DNA of 64,000 bases from UBA2287 sp037442025 (GTDB taxonomy: Bacteria > Bacteroidota > Bacteroidia > Bacteroidales > Tenuifilaceae): the NCBI GenBank assembly GCA_037442025.1, contig JBBIRB010000001.1, positions 75,054 through 139,053 on the forward strand, given 5' to 3'. Positions 51,247 to 60,616 of the stretch are shown here, piece by piece. The notes under the pieces were generated by a model. That model ran no database searches. It had not been told where the DNA came from and saw only the letters and a program-made list of their open reading frames with translations. Every line of letters starts with the position of its first letter. Position 1 is the stretch's first letter. Both the position numbers and the translations under genes were made by a program.

Positions 51247-52974
51247 TCAAATTACAAATTTACATTTATATACCGAAGAGTTTCCCTTCTGATCGGTTAC
51301 GGTGAGTTCTAAAAAGAAGTTGCCAGAGGATCCAATTCTCTCCTTGTCAATAATATAGAAAACCGATTTATTTTTTGGGTCGTGCTCAAATAGTGCCCAT
51401 TTACCGTTTATTGTACCCCTAATGCTTTGAATTCCACTAAAGTTATCATCTACAGTAAAGCGAATCTCTTTTTCGTTTGTTATTTTTTTTCCGTTAGCAA
51501 TGTTTATTGGCTTAATGCTCGGTGGGATAGTGTCGATACTCACAAAATAATCGCCAAAGTTACGTAAATTGGCCACTACATAACCCCTATCCCAGTTACC
51601 ACCTGCTGCTTCAATTTCACCCTTGGGGTTGAATGTGGCTAGTAGGGCCTTGCTTCGATACTTTTCGGGAAGCGAATCGGGCTTTATGTATAATTTATAG
51701 GACTTGTGAAGCGGTACAAGCCTGTTTACAATTTGGTAAACATTGGAAAAGGCTCCCTTAGGTTTTCCCGAAACATTGAATTTGAAAGGCAAATTATTGT
51801 ATAGGGCATTTTCGGGAACTTCAACTATTAGCCCTTCACTTCGGTATGAATTGGCTTCAAAAAAATTCCAATTGGCTACTAATTCGGTTTTTATTCCATT
51901 CGATGGAACAATAAATTGGGTTTTTGGAAGCGTTCCTTTTAAAGTAAGCGAAACGGTTGTTTGGTTCCCATACGAATCGAGTACGGCAATTTTCACCCTA
52001 TAAAGACTATCGGTTTTGGTTGAAATTCTTCCTTTGTTGCGAATAGTACCATAAGCCGAAAAGCCGTTATTGGGGTCGATGAAAAGTTTGTGTATGCGCT
52101 TCCCTTCGAGTTGCCTCAACTCGTAATCGATGTGGCTGTTGGCAAATCGTGTTTCTGAAAATTGAAATTCGTTAATTTGAAACGAATACCATAGAATTCC
52201 ATTCACAGTCAAACTTATGCCGTTAATCCCACAGCGAATGCTACCTTCGTTTATAAAATCGTAGGCTTTAAGGGCTAACCCTATGGTTCCGAATACCTCA
52301 AGGGTATCGCTTACAACAATGTTTCCTTCGCTGGCATTAAGCTTAACGGGAATTCTATTATTAATTATGGTTGAAAGGGACGAGTCGAGTTGGTAAATCC
52401 AAAGCCCCCGAACCGAAGGCTTAATAACATCGACAATTGGAATGTTTGAAAACGAAGGATTAATTGGAATCTGATTGGCAGTTCTTCGAACTTCGAAATG
52501 CAAATGAGGACCTCCTGAACTTCCCGTGTTGCCGCTCCACGCCACCTGTTCCCCTCTTTCAACCATAATTTGATTGGGTTTTAAGTAAACGTCTACCTCG
52601 AACTGTTCCTGTTGGTACTGCTCATCCTTTATAAATTGTTCAATTATATCAGAAAACCTATCGAGGTGTGCATAAACCGTAGTGTATCCATTGGGGTGAT
52701 CAATGTAAAGGGCCTTTCCGAAACCCGTGCCACTTATTTTTATTCTAGAAACAAAACCCTTTTCGCACGAAAAAATGGCCGCATTATTTTTAACTCCGGT
52801 TCTGAAGTCGACACCCGAATGAAAATGGTCTGTTCGTATTTCGCCAAACGCCCCAGACAGGAAAAGAGAGCCCTTAAGAGGAGGGTGCAGGTCGATTGAT
52901 TTTTTTGAGTTTTGAGAAAAAACCTGAAAAAACCATAAACTCATAACTAGGTAGAGAAAAGCTCTTAAATGCAT
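51247..52974 (-). CDS. M23 family peptidoglycan endopeptidase
   Basis: Exported zinc endopeptidase or related cell-wall protein. The 575-residue protein has a signal peptide (about 1-21, ending QVFSQ), then an M23/LytM domain near the N-terminus (LFLSGAFGEIRTDHFHSGVDF, about 37-57; KALYIDHPNGYTTVYAHLDR; HLHFEVR near 155). The zinc ligands H-x3-D, H and H-x-H are all present, so it should be active. The remaining 400 residues are beta-sandwich-like repeats of unknown use. Most M23 enzymes have the catalytic domain at the C-terminus; here it is N-terminal, which is common in Bacteroidota homologues. Confidence 0.88.
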   Translation of the reverse strand: MHLRAFLYLVMSLWFFQVFSQNSKKSIDLHPPLKGSLFLSGAFGEIRTDHFHSGVDFRTGVKNNAAIFSCEKGFVSRIKISGTGFGKALYIDHPNGYTTVYAHLDRFSDIIEQFIKDEQYQQEQFEVDVYLKPNQIMVERGEQVAWSGNTGSSGGPHLHFEVRRTANQIPINPSFSNIPIVDVIKPSVRGLWIYQLDSSLSTIINNRIPVKLNASEGNIVVSDTLEVFGTIGLALKAYDFINEGSIRCGINGISLTVNGILWYSFQINEFQFSETRFANSHIDYELRQLEGKRIHKLFIDPNNGFSAYGTIRNKGRISTKTDSLYRVKIAVLDSYGNQTTVSLTLKGTLPKTQFIVPSNGIKTELVANWNFFEANSYRSEGLIVEVPENALYNNLPFKFNVSGKPKGAFSNVYQIVNRLVPLHKSYKLYIKPDSLPEKYRSKALLATFNPKGEIEAAGGNWDRGYVVANLRNFGDYFVSIDTIPPSIKPINIANGKKITNEKEIRFTVDDNFSGIQSIRGTINGKWALFEHDPKNKSVFYIIDKERIGSSGNFFLELTVTDQKGNSSVYKCKFVI

Positions 52975-53045
52975 AAAACCATTGGAAAATGAAAGAAAGC
53001 AAAACTAGTTTTTTAACTTTAGTTTGCAAAATAGACCAATTAATT

Positions 53046-53077
53046 TTTGATTATTTGCTAAACCTATAGTATTTTTG
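53046..53077 (+). promoter_or_regulatory. promoter of the zapA block
   Basis: TTTG at 53046-53049 and TATTTTTG at 53070-53077, 20 bases apart, fit the Bacteroidota consensus. The coiled-coil gene starts 26 bases downstream. Confidence 0.65.
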
Positions 53078-53103
53078 TTGTATTAATCAAACTCATACAA
53101 TCA

Positions 53104-53388
53104 ATGCAGGAAGAAGTTGTTAATAAGTTGAAAGCAAAAATTGACACACTTATTTCTGCGTATGAGAGTTTGAGGGAAGAAAACCTTAAGTTGGTTCAGC
53201 AAAATGCGATATTTGAGTCGCAACTTAAACAAAAAGGGGATCTCCTGAATGAGTTTGAAAAAAAGGTTGACCAGCAACAAATGGCCAAAGCACTTCTGAA
53301 TTCAAGTCAGGATGCTCAGGAAGCCAAGTTGAAGGTTGCCCAGATGGTGCGGGAAATAGATAATTGCATTGCTCTTTTAAACAGATAG
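53104..53388 (+). CDS. small coiled-coil protein (ZapB-like)
   Basis: A 94-residue soluble protein that is a single coiled coil throughout (ESLREENLKLVQQNAIFESQ and following heptads), ending in DNCIALLNR. It has no membrane part. It lies 18 bases upstream of zapA, a position where Bacteroidota usually have a small coiled-coil gene. A ZapB-like division accessory role is inferred from position and shape; there is no sequence signature that proves it. Confidence 0.65.
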   Translation: MQEEVVNKLKAKIDTLISAYESLREENLKLVQQNAIFESQLKQKGDLLNEFEKKVDQQQMAKALLNSSQDAQEAKLKVAQMVREIDNCIALLNR

Positions 53389-53406
53389 TGAACAAAGGTT
53401 TTTTTT

Positions 53407-53715
53407 ATGGAGGATAAATTGTCGATTCGTGTTAATGTAGCCGATAGGTACTATCCTCTTAAAATTGACCCAAACGATGAGGAGAAAATTCGTAAGGCAG
53501 CTAAACTGATTAACGAGAAAGTTATTCAGTACAAGCAACGATACAACGATAAGGATACACAGGATTTTTTAGCTATGGCTGCCCTACAGTTTGTAATAAA
53601 AATGCTCGAAAGCGAGAATAGGTTCGATGTATCGCCCATTGTTGCTCAACTGAATGAACTTAACGATCAGTTTGGCGATTATCTGGAAAAGAGAGAAATA
53701 CGTTCTTTCAAATAG
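53407..53715 (+). CDS. zapA: cell division protein ZapA
   Basis: Promotes bundling of FtsZ filaments at the division ring. The 102 residues have the family pattern: N-terminal domain SIRVNVADRYYPLKIDPNDE, then KAAKLINEKVIQYKQRY and DFLAMAALQFVIKML before the C-terminal coiled coil. The 6S RNA follows directly, 3 bases after the stop, the order known from many bacteria. Confidence 0.9.
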   Translation: MEDKLSIRVNVADRYYPLKIDPNDEEKIRKAAKLINEKVIQYKQRYNDKDTQDFLAMAALQFVIKMLESENRFDVSPIVAQLNELNDQFGDYLEKREIRSFK

Positions 53716-53718
53716 CAT

Positions 53719-53920
53719 AGCCCGCATTGCATCCTTACTGAGTTTGGGGAACTCAACATTAAAAACTCTGGAGTAGGACTTAGGTTGACGTAGGACAGGC
53801 CTTAATCTGGCTTGCCAGATATAGCTTCTCGCTAACATTGGAAGTTCGAAATCAACGGCCACTCCAACCATGTTTATTTGGGGTTTCCTCCAAATATTAA
53901 GGATTGCAATGCGGGTTTTT
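53719..53920 (+). ncRNA. ssrS: 6S RNA
   Basis: About 200 bases between zapA and rny. The 5' end (CCCGCATTGCATCCTTA at 53721-53737) pairs with the 3' end (TAAGGATTGCAATGCGGG at 53898-53915) with one bulged A, forming the closing stem, and a T run follows. An interior region with little strong pairing could form the central bubble that mimics an open promoter. Location beside zapA, length, closed rod and terminator all fit 6S RNA, which sequesters RNA polymerase. The interior helices were not fully folded by hand. Confidence 0.85.
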
Positions 53921-54078
53921 TATTTTAGATAAGCTAAACCCTTTTAGGGTTAGTGTGTTTACTAAATGAATAATTTACTAAAAGCTAAAAGTTTTTAATT
54001 CTCAAATAGATATCTGACGGCTTACTTTAAGTAAAAGTTAGAAAGTTAACAACAGTTGCACAAATAAAAATTAAAATT
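53921..54078 (+). other. spacer between 6S RNA and rny
   Basis: AT-rich leader of about 158 bases with no gene. I see no confident promoter box or further hairpin. Confidence 0.4.
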
Positions 54079-55614
54079 ATGATTACCACAATATTAATAT
54101 CCGCAGGAGCCCTACTGGTTGGCATGGTAGGAGGATACCTAGCCTGGAATCTCATTTTAAAGAGAAGAAGGGAAAACATTATTCGTGAAGCCGAGGCAGA
54201 AGCTGAAGTGTTGCGCAAAGAGAAAATTCTACAAGCCAAAGAAAAATTTCTTGAACTAAAGAATGAGCACGAAAAAGCATTCGCCGAACGAAACAATAGG
54301 TATATACAGAATGAAAACAAGTTAAAACAAAAAGAAACTCTTATTTCGCAGAAACTAGAGGAAACTCAACGCAAACAAAAGGAGGTTGAAACTATTCGGG
54401 AGAATCTGACCAATCAGATTGAATTGGTTGAGAAACGAACCGAGGAACTCGACCGCATGCACAAGCAGCAAGTAGAAAAACTCGAATCGCTTTCGGGACT
54501 TTCAGCTGAAGAGGCAAAGAATCATTTGATCGAATCGCTGAAAGCTGAGGCAAAAACTGCTGCCATGTCTTACGTTAACGAAATAATGGATGAGGCCAAA
54601 ATGACCGCCACCAAGGAGGCCAAGAAAATAGTTGTACAAACTATTCAAAGGGTTGCCAGCGAAGCGGCCATAGAGAATTCGGTAACGGTATTTCATATCG
54701 ATTCCGATGAGATTAAAGGACGCATAATTGGTCGTGAAGGTAGAAATATTCGTGCCCTCGAGGCAGCAACAGGAGTCGAAATTATTGTCGATGATACTCC
54801 TGAAGCCATCATCCTATCTGCATTCGATCCGGTTCGTCGCGAGGTTGCTCGTTTGGCCTTGCACCAATTAGTTACCGATGGACGTATACACCCGGCTCGT
54901 ATTGAAGAAATAGTTCAGAAGACCCAGAAGCAAATTGAGGACGAAATTGTAGAAATTGGAAAGCGTACTGCTATCGACCTTGGAATTCATGGGCTTCACC
55001 CAGAATTAATACGCCTTGTTGGTAAAATGAAATACCGGTCATCGTACGGACAGAATTTACTCCAGCACTCCAGGGAGGTTGCCAATTTGTGCGCAATAAT
55101 GGCTTCTGAGGTAGGTTTAAACCCAAAAATAGCTAAACGCGCAGGACTTCTTCACGATATAGGTAAAGTGCCCGACGATGAGCCCGAGTTGCCACACGCT
55201 ATACTTGGAATGAAACTGGCAGAAAAATATAAAGAGAAACCCGACATTTGCAATGCAATAGGCTCGCACCACGATGAGGTTGAAATGGTTACACTAATAG
55301 CACCCATTGTTCAGGTTTGCGACGCCATTTCTGGCGCTCGCCCCGGTGCCCGTCGCGAGGTTGTTGAATCGTATATTAAGCGTTTGAAAGAAATGGAAGA
55401 CTTAGCGCTTAATCATCCGGGCGTTCTGAAAACTTATGCCATACAAGCAGGCAGGGAATTAAGGGTGATTGTAGGTAGCGAGAAGGTTTCTGATGAAGAT
55501 GCTGCAAATCTTTCGTACGAAATTGCCAAAAAAATTCAGGATGAAATGACCTACCCAGGACAAGTAAAAATTACAGTAATTCGTGAAACCCGAGCGATTA
55601 GTTATGCAAAATAG
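54079..55614 (+). CDS. rny: ribonuclease Y
   Basis: Membrane-anchored endoribonuclease that starts mRNA decay. The 511-residue protein has an N-terminal membrane helix (about 2-24, TTILISAGALLVGMVGGYLA), a long coiled coil (about 28-195), a KH RNA-binding domain (about 205-270, with GRIIGREGRNIRALEAATG) and an HD domain with metal motif LLHDIGKVPDD (about 357-367) and GSHHDE. All catalytic residues are present. Standard length for Bacteroidota. It lies downstream of 6S RNA; the aminotransferase gene 61 bases later begins a new functional group. Confidence 0.96.
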   Translation: MITTILISAGALLVGMVGGYLAWNLILKRRRENIIREAEAEAEVLRKEKILQAKEKFLELKNEHEKAFAERNNRYIQNENKLKQKETLISQKLEETQRKQKEVETIRENLTNQIELVEKRTEELDRMHKQQVEKLESLSGLSAEEAKNHLIESLKAEAKTAAMSYVNEIMDEAKMTATKEAKKIVVQTIQRVASEAAIENSVTVFHIDSDEIKGRIIGREGRNIRALEAATGVEIIVDDTPEAIILSAFDPVRREVARLALHQLVTDGRIHPARIEEIVQKTQKQIEDEIVEIGKRTAIDLGIHGLHPELIRLVGKMKYRSSYGQNLLQHSREVANLCAIMASEVGLNPKIAKRAGLLHDIGKVPDDEPELPHAILGMKLAEKYKEKPDICNAIGSHHDEVEMVTLIAPIVQVCDAISGARPGARREVVESYIKRLKEMEDLALNHPGVLKTYAIQAGRELRVIVGSEKVSDEDAANLSYEIAKKIQDEMTYPGQVKITVIRETRAISYAK

Positions 55615-55675
55615 GCAATTGAAATCTACTTTTGTTTAACTTTAACTTCAAAAAACCACATAAACTTACTAAGGC

Positions 55676-56593
55676 ATGGTTACATTTCCCATTCAAATGG
55701 TCGACCTGCATGGTCAGTATGCAAAAATTAAAACCGAGGTCGATGAGGCCATTCAAGAGGTTATTAATAGCGGAGCCTTTGTAAAGGGTGAGCACGTTAA
55801 ATATTTCGAACAGGAATTGGCGCAGTACCTTGGAGTAAAGCATGTAATAGGTTGTGGAAATGGTACCGATGCACTTCAAATTGCGTTAATGGCACTTGGC
55901 CTTAAACCCGGCGATGAGGTGATTACCCCAAACTTCACATTTATTGCAACTGTAGAGGTTGTAGCCTTGCTTGGCCTTGTACCAATACTGGTCGATGTGG
56001 ATGCGAATACCTTCAATATGGATATAAACTCATTGAAGGCGGCTATTTCGCCAAAAACCAAAGCGATTATTCCTGTTCACCTTTTTGGGCAATGCGCTAA
56101 TATGGAGCACATTGCCGATATTGCAGCAAAAAATAATTTATTTATTGTTGAGGATAATGCACAAGCCCTAGGCGCCGACTACATTTTCACAAGTGGGCAT
56201 AAGGTAAAAGCAGGAACCATTGGAAATATTGGTACTACTTCGTTTTATCCGTCAAAAAATTTGGGTTGCTACGGCGATGGCGGTGCCATTTTTACCAACG
56301 ACGACCATTTAGCAGAAACCATTAGGTCTATTGCTAATCATGGTATGAAGAAAAGGTATCACCACGATATTATTGGTGTGAACTCGCGGCTCGATACTAT
56401 TCAGGCCGCCATTTTAAGGGTAAAGTTGAGGTGTCTCGATGAATACAATAATGCACGAATAATAGCAGCTAAACGTTACGATAAGTTGCTGGGGTCATCG
56501 AGCAACTTAATAATACCAATAAAGGTTAGCTATTCCAATCATATTTACCACCAATACACTCTAAGGTTAATTGAAGGTAAGCGAGACGAACTT
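55676..56593 (+). CDS. WbpE-like sugar aminotransferase, truncated by assembly gap
   Basis: DegT/DnrJ/EryC1-type PLP enzyme. By context it should convert the 3-keto sugar made by WbpB into UDP-2-acetamido-3-amino-2,3-dideoxy-glucuronate. Visible residues 1-306 include ALQIALMALGLKPGDEVITP, HLFGQCANMEHI, EDNAQALGADY and the PLP lysine K194 in SFYPSKNLGCYGDGG. The 3' end runs into 100 Ns; about 60 residues are missing from the usual length near 360. The frame reads up to the first N without error. The start could also be Met8 (MVDLHGQY). Confidence 0.85.
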
Positions 56594-56693
56594 NNNNNNN
56601 NNNNNNNNNNNNNNNNNNNNNNNNNNNNNNNNNNNNNNNNNNNNNNNNNNNNNNNNNNNNNNNNNNNNNNNNNNNNNNNNNNNNNNNNNNNNN
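56594..56693. other. assembly gap (100 Ns)
   Basis: Exactly 100 undetermined bases, the usual placeholder for a scaffold join. True length and content are unknown, so further genes could lie between the aminotransferase and WbpD genes. Confidence 0.99.
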
Positions 56694-56697
56694 CATT

Positions 56698-57276
56698 ATG
56701 CAAACAACCTACTTTGCACACCCAACAGCTGTAATCGATGAAGGATGTACCATTGGTCAGGGAGTGAAAATATGGCATTTTAGTCATATTATGCCAAATT
56801 GTAGTATTGGCGATGGTTGCAATATAGGTCAGAATGTAGTTGTATCTCCTCAAGTTGTGCTAGGAAGAAACGTAAAAGTTCAAAATAACGTTTCTATTTA
56901 TACTGGTGTAATATGCGAGGACGATGTTTTTTTGGGCCCTTCGATGGTTTTTACAAATGTAATTAACCCACGTAGCGCAGTAAACCGTAAAGCCGAATAT
57001 GCTAAAACCTTAGTTAAAAGAGGGGCTACAATTGGGGCTAATGCAACAATTGTTTGTGGAATAACTCTTGGTGAATTCAGTTTTATTGGAGCAGGTGCAG
57101 TAGTAATTCGCGATGTACAACCCTATGCACTTATTGTTGGTAATCCGGGGAAGCAAATTGGATGGATGAGCGAATTTGGACACCGACTAGAATTCGATTT
57201 GTTAGGATTTGCTATTTGCCCCGAAAGTAATGTTAAATACAAACTCGAAAACGACAGTGTGAGCCGGATAGGCTAA
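56698..57276 (+). CDS. wbpD: WbpD-type sugar N-acetyltransferase
   Basis: Acetylates the 3-amino group of UDP-2-acetamido-3-amino-2,3-dideoxy-glucuronate. The 192-residue protein is a left-handed beta-helix with hexapeptide repeats throughout (VIDEGCTIGQGVKIWHFSHI, CNIGQNVVVSPQVVLG) and catalytic-type FVNVINPR-like segment VFTNVINPRSAVNRKAEY. The C-terminus differs from plain hexapeptide transferases and fits WbpD/WlbB. The ATG lies 5 bases after the gap, but the signature N-terminus is complete. Confidence 0.88.
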   Translation: MQTTYFAHPTAVIDEGCTIGQGVKIWHFSHIMPNCSIGDGCNIGQNVVVSPQVVLGRNVKVQNNVSIYTGVICEDDVFLGPSMVFTNVINPRSAVNRKAEYAKTLVKRGATIGANATIVCGITLGEFSFIGAGAVVIRDVQPYALIVGNPGKQIGWMSEFGHRLEFDLLGFAICPESNVKYKLENDSVSRIG

Positions 57277-57291
57277 TGATCTCAATATATT

Positions 57292-58239
57292 ATGATGAAA
57301 AATTTCTCATTAATAGGTGCGGCTGGATTCATTGCTCCTCGCCATTTAAAAGCAATAAAAGAAACTGGAAACACCTTGGTGTCTGCTCTCGACAAGCACG
57401 ACTGTGTAGGTATTTTAGATAGCTATTTTCCTGAAGCCGATTTTTTTGTTGAATTCGAACGTTTCGATAGACATACCGATAAAATTAAACGACAGGGAAT
57501 TAAACTCGATTACGTTAGTATTTGCACCCCAAACTATTTACACGATTCCCACATACGCTTTGCTTTACGTCAGGGAGCTAATGCCATATGCGAAAAGCCA
57601 ATTGTTCTAAATCCATGGAATATTGATGCCCTCGAAGAAATTGAGAAGGAAACCGGTAAAAGGGTTAGCACGATTCTTCAGCTAAGGCATCACCCTTCCA
57701 TTATTGCCCTAAAGAAACAGGTTGAATCAGCTCCTGCCGATAAAATATTCGATATCGATCTTACTTACATTACAAGTCGTGGGCATTGGTATTTTATTTC
57801 GTGGAAGGGCGATGTTCAAAAGTCTGGTGGGGTTGCCACAAATATTGGTGTCCACTTTTTCGATATGTTAACATGGATTTTTGGCGATGTAAATGAAAAT
57901 ACGGTTCATCTTCTGAATCATAATAAGGCAGCAGGTTTTTTACGATTAGAAAGAGCCAGAGTTCGATGGTTCCTTAGTGTCGACTTCAACGATATTCCTA
58001 AACAAATTAAGGAAAGAGGACAGAGAACCTACCGTTCCATTACAATTGAAGGGAATGAACTAGAGTTTAGCGAAGGATTTACTGACTTGCATACAATAAG
58101 CTACCGAGAAATTCTTGAAGGGCGAGGTTATGGTTTAGCCGATGCTCGAAAATCGATACAAACAGTTTACGAAATAAGGAATTTTCAACCTATAGGATTG
58201 AAAGGGGAATACCACCCCATTTTAAATAACTTGAAATAA
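57292..58239 (+). CDS. wbpB: WbpB-type UDP-GlcNAc-uronate 3-dehydrogenase
   Basis: Gfo/Idh/MocA oxidoreductase that oxidises C3 of UDP-GlcNAc-uronic acid, the step before the aminotransferase. The 315-residue protein has an N-terminal nucleotide-binding motif (SLIGAAGFIAPRHLKAIKET), the motif CEKPIVLNPWN (about 100-110), and the substrate region LQLRHHPSIIALKK, then GGVATNIGVHFFDML with the catalytic His. The segments NYLHDSHIRFALRQGA and CVGILDSYFPEADFF are typical of WbpB/WlbA. Fifteen bases separate it from wbpD. Confidence 0.88.
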   Translation: MMKNFSLIGAAGFIAPRHLKAIKETGNTLVSALDKHDCVGILDSYFPEADFFVEFERFDRHTDKIKRQGIKLDYVSICTPNYLHDSHIRFALRQGANAICEKPIVLNPWNIDALEEIEKETGKRVSTILQLRHHPSIIALKKQVESAPADKIFDIDLTYITSRGHWYFISWKGDVQKSGGVATNIGVHFFDMLTWIFGDVNENTVHLLNHNKAAGFLRLERARVRWFLSVDFNDIPKQIKERGQRTYRSITIEGNELEFSEGFTDLHTISYREILEGRGYGLADARKSIQTVYEIRNFQPIGLKGEYHPILNNLK

Positions 58240-58249
58240 TTTTTTTACC

Positions 58250-59551
58250 ATGAATCTTTACGACTCATTAGTTTCAAAAAACGAAAAATTGGCTGTTATT
58301 GGTTTGGGTTATGTTGGATTGCCCATTGCCATTGAATTTGCCAAAAAGATTTCTGTTATTGGTTTCGATATTAAACCCGATAGGGTTGAACTTATGAAAA
58401 AGGGTATCGATCCTAGTCGTGAACTCGAAAGCGAAGCTTTTATAGGTTGCGATATTTTTTATACATCGGAAGTAGAAGACCTAAAGGATGCGAAGTTTTA
58501 TATTGTTGCCGTTCCTACTCCAATCGATGAACACAATTTACCCGACCTAAAACCTGTATTGGCTGCAACTGAAACTGTTGGAAAAGTTTTAAAGAAAGGC
58601 GATTACGTTGTTTACGAATCAACAGTATACCCTGGCTGTACTGAAGAGGACTGTGTACCCCTACTCGAGAAGATTTCTGGCCTTAAGTATATTCAAGATT
58701 TTAAAGTTGGCTTTTCACCAGAGAGAATAAACCCAGGCGATAAGCACCATACTTTAACTAAAATTGTGAAGGTTAGTTCTGGTTGCGATAGCGAATCGGC
58801 TGAAATTATTGCAAAAACCTACGAATTAATTATAACAGCAGGGGTTCATAGGGCCAGTTCAATAAAAGTTGCCGAAGCGGCAAAAATAATTGAAAATACC
58901 CAGCGCGACATAAATATCGCTTTTATGAATGAATTATCGCTCATTTTTAGTAGAATGGGAATTAATACTTACGAAGTTCTTGAAGCGGCTGGTACCAAAT
59001 GGAACTTTTTGAAGTTTTTTCCTGGCCTGGTTGGAGGGCATTGCATTGGAGTCGATCCATACTATTTGGTCTACAAAGCCAAAGAGTTAGGCTATCATCC
59101 CCAAATAATAAGCGCTGGTCGATTTATTAACGACTCTATGGGAGGTTATGTGGCAAAGCAAACGGTTAAAAAAATTATTGCAGCCGATAAGAATGTTAAG
59201 GATGCGAGAGTATTGCTCATGGGAATAACATTCAAAGAGGACGTAAGCGATATTCGTAATTCTAAAGTTAGCGACATTATAAACGAGCTGGAATCGTATG
59301 GGGTGAAAAACATCGACATTATTGATCCTTATGCAGACCTGCTTGAAGTGAAACATGAGTATGGTTTTAATATGGCTAGCGAACCCAATGGAAAATACGA
59401 TGCAATTATTGTGGCCGTAAGCCATCGCGAGTATATCGCCTTAAATTCTGGTTTCTTCGAGTCGTATGCTGCAAATGGTTGCGTTTTCATCGATGTGAAG
59501 GGGATATTTAGAGATAAAAGACCGAAAGGACTAACCTACTGGAGTTTATAA
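58250..59551 (+). CDS. tviB: UDP-GlcNAc C6-dehydrogenase (TviB/WbpA type)
   Basis: Oxidises UDP-GlcNAc twice at C6 to the uronic acid that WbpB uses. The 433-residue protein shows VIGLGYVGLPIAIEFAKK, ESTVYPGCTEEDCVP, SPERINPGDKHH, the catalytic Cys in GGHCIGVDPYYLVYKA and the C-terminal domain GITFKEDVSDIRNSKV. The GCTEEDCVP and SPERINPGDK segments are close to the Vi-antigen enzyme TviB, more so than to GDP-mannose dehydrogenases. Ten bases separate it from wbpB. Confidence 0.88.
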   Translation: MNLYDSLVSKNEKLAVIGLGYVGLPIAIEFAKKISVIGFDIKPDRVELMKKGIDPSRELESEAFIGCDIFYTSEVEDLKDAKFYIVAVPTPIDEHNLPDLKPVLAATETVGKVLKKGDYVVYESTVYPGCTEEDCVPLLEKISGLKYIQDFKVGFSPERINPGDKHHTLTKIVKVSSGCDSESAEIIAKTYELIITAGVHRASSIKVAEAAKIIENTQRDINIAFMNELSLIFSRMGINTYEVLEAAGTKWNFLKFFPGLVGGHCIGVDPYYLVYKAKELGYHPQIISAGRFINDSMGGYVAKQTVKKIIAADKNVKDARVLLMGITFKEDVSDIRNSKVSDIINELESYGVKNIDIIDPYADLLEVKHEYGFNMASEPNGKYDAIIVAVSHREYIALNSGFFESYAANGCVFIDVKGIFRDKRPKGLTYWSL

Positions 59552-59563
59552 CATTTTTCAGGA

Positions 59564-60616
59564 ATGAAAGTTCTCGTAACCGGAACAGCAGGATTTATTG
59601 GCTTCAACGTAGCTAAACGGCTGCTTGAAAGGGGCGATGAGGTTTTTGGTGTCGATAACATTAATTCTTATTACGATGTTAATCTCAAGTTTTCCCGTTT
59701 GAAGAATCTTGGAATTGATTCCAAAGAAATTGAATACGGAAGTATATGTAAAAGTTCAGAATACCCTAATCACTCATTCATTAGGTTAAATTTAGAGGAT
59801 CGGGAATCGATTCTTGCTCTCTTTAAGGAAAATAAGTTTGATGCAGTATGCAACCTTGCTGCGCAAGCAGGGGTAAGGTATAGCATTGAAAATCCATTTA
59901 CCTACATTGATAGCAATATTGTTGGTTTCATTAATATTCTCGAAGGTTGCAGGCACGGTGGTGTTGGTCATTTAGCCTATGCAAGCAGTTCGAGCGTGTA
60001 TGGATTAAATGAAAAAATGCCTTTTTCTACCCATCACAATGTCGATCATCCCATAAGTTTGTATGCAGCTAGTAAAAAGAGCAATGAACTTATGGCTCAT
60101 ACTTATAGTTACTTATTTAAATTGCCCACTACTGGTTTACGGTTTTTTACAGTTTACGGACCCTGGGGCCGTCCCGATATGGCTCTTTTTCTTTTTACAA
60201 AAGCTATTTTAGAAGGTAAACCCATAGATGTATTCAATAGTGGTAATATGTTACGCGACTTTACCTATATTGACGATATTGTTGAGGGCATAATTCGTGT
60301 TATCGATAATCCACCTGTTCCAAATTTAAATTGGAATGGGGTTTCGCCCGACCCCTCGGGTTCAGTTGCACCTTATGCCCTATATAATATAGGTAATAGC
60401 AATCCTGTGAAACTAATGGACTTTATCGAAGCAATTGAGGAGGCGCTTGGCAAAACGGCTCAAAAGAATTTTCTTCCTCTTCAACAGGGTGATGTTCCTG
60501 CTACTTGGGCCGATGTTGATGATTTATCGAAAAACCTGAATTATAAACCAAAAACACCTGTTAAAGAAGGAATCAAGCAATTTGTTAAGTGGTATCTTCA
60601 GTACTATGGTAAATAG
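59564..60616 (+). CDS. CapI-like nucleotide-sugar 4-epimerase
   Basis: Extended short-chain dehydrogenase, 350 residues, with NAD motif TGTAGFIGFNVAKRL (about 6-20), the N-term family segment NINSYYDVNLKFSRL, catalytic Ser in ASSSSVYG and Y-x3-K in YAASKKSN. Similar to UDP-glucuronate 4-epimerases (CapI). Here it may act on UDP-GlcNAc-uronate or its diacetamido product and would change gluco to galacto configuration; this is inferred from context. An insertion of about 20 residues near 50-72 sets it apart from short CapI proteins. Last gene of the cluster; no transferase or polymerase follows. Confidence 0.85.
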   Translation: MKVLVTGTAGFIGFNVAKRLLERGDEVFGVDNINSYYDVNLKFSRLKNLGIDSKEIEYGSICKSSEYPNHSFIRLNLEDRESILALFKENKFDAVCNLAAQAGVRYSIENPFTYIDSNIVGFINILEGCRHGGVGHLAYASSSSVYGLNEKMPFSTHHNVDHPISLYAASKKSNELMAHTYSYLFKLPTTGLRFFTVYGPWGRPDMALFLFTKAILEGKPIDVFNSGNMLRDFTYIDDIVEGIIRVIDNPPVPNLNWNGVSPDPSGSVAPYALYNIGNSNPVKLMDFIEAIEEALGKTAQKNFLPLQQGDVPATWADVDDLSKNLNYKPKTPVKEGIKQFVKWYLQYYGK

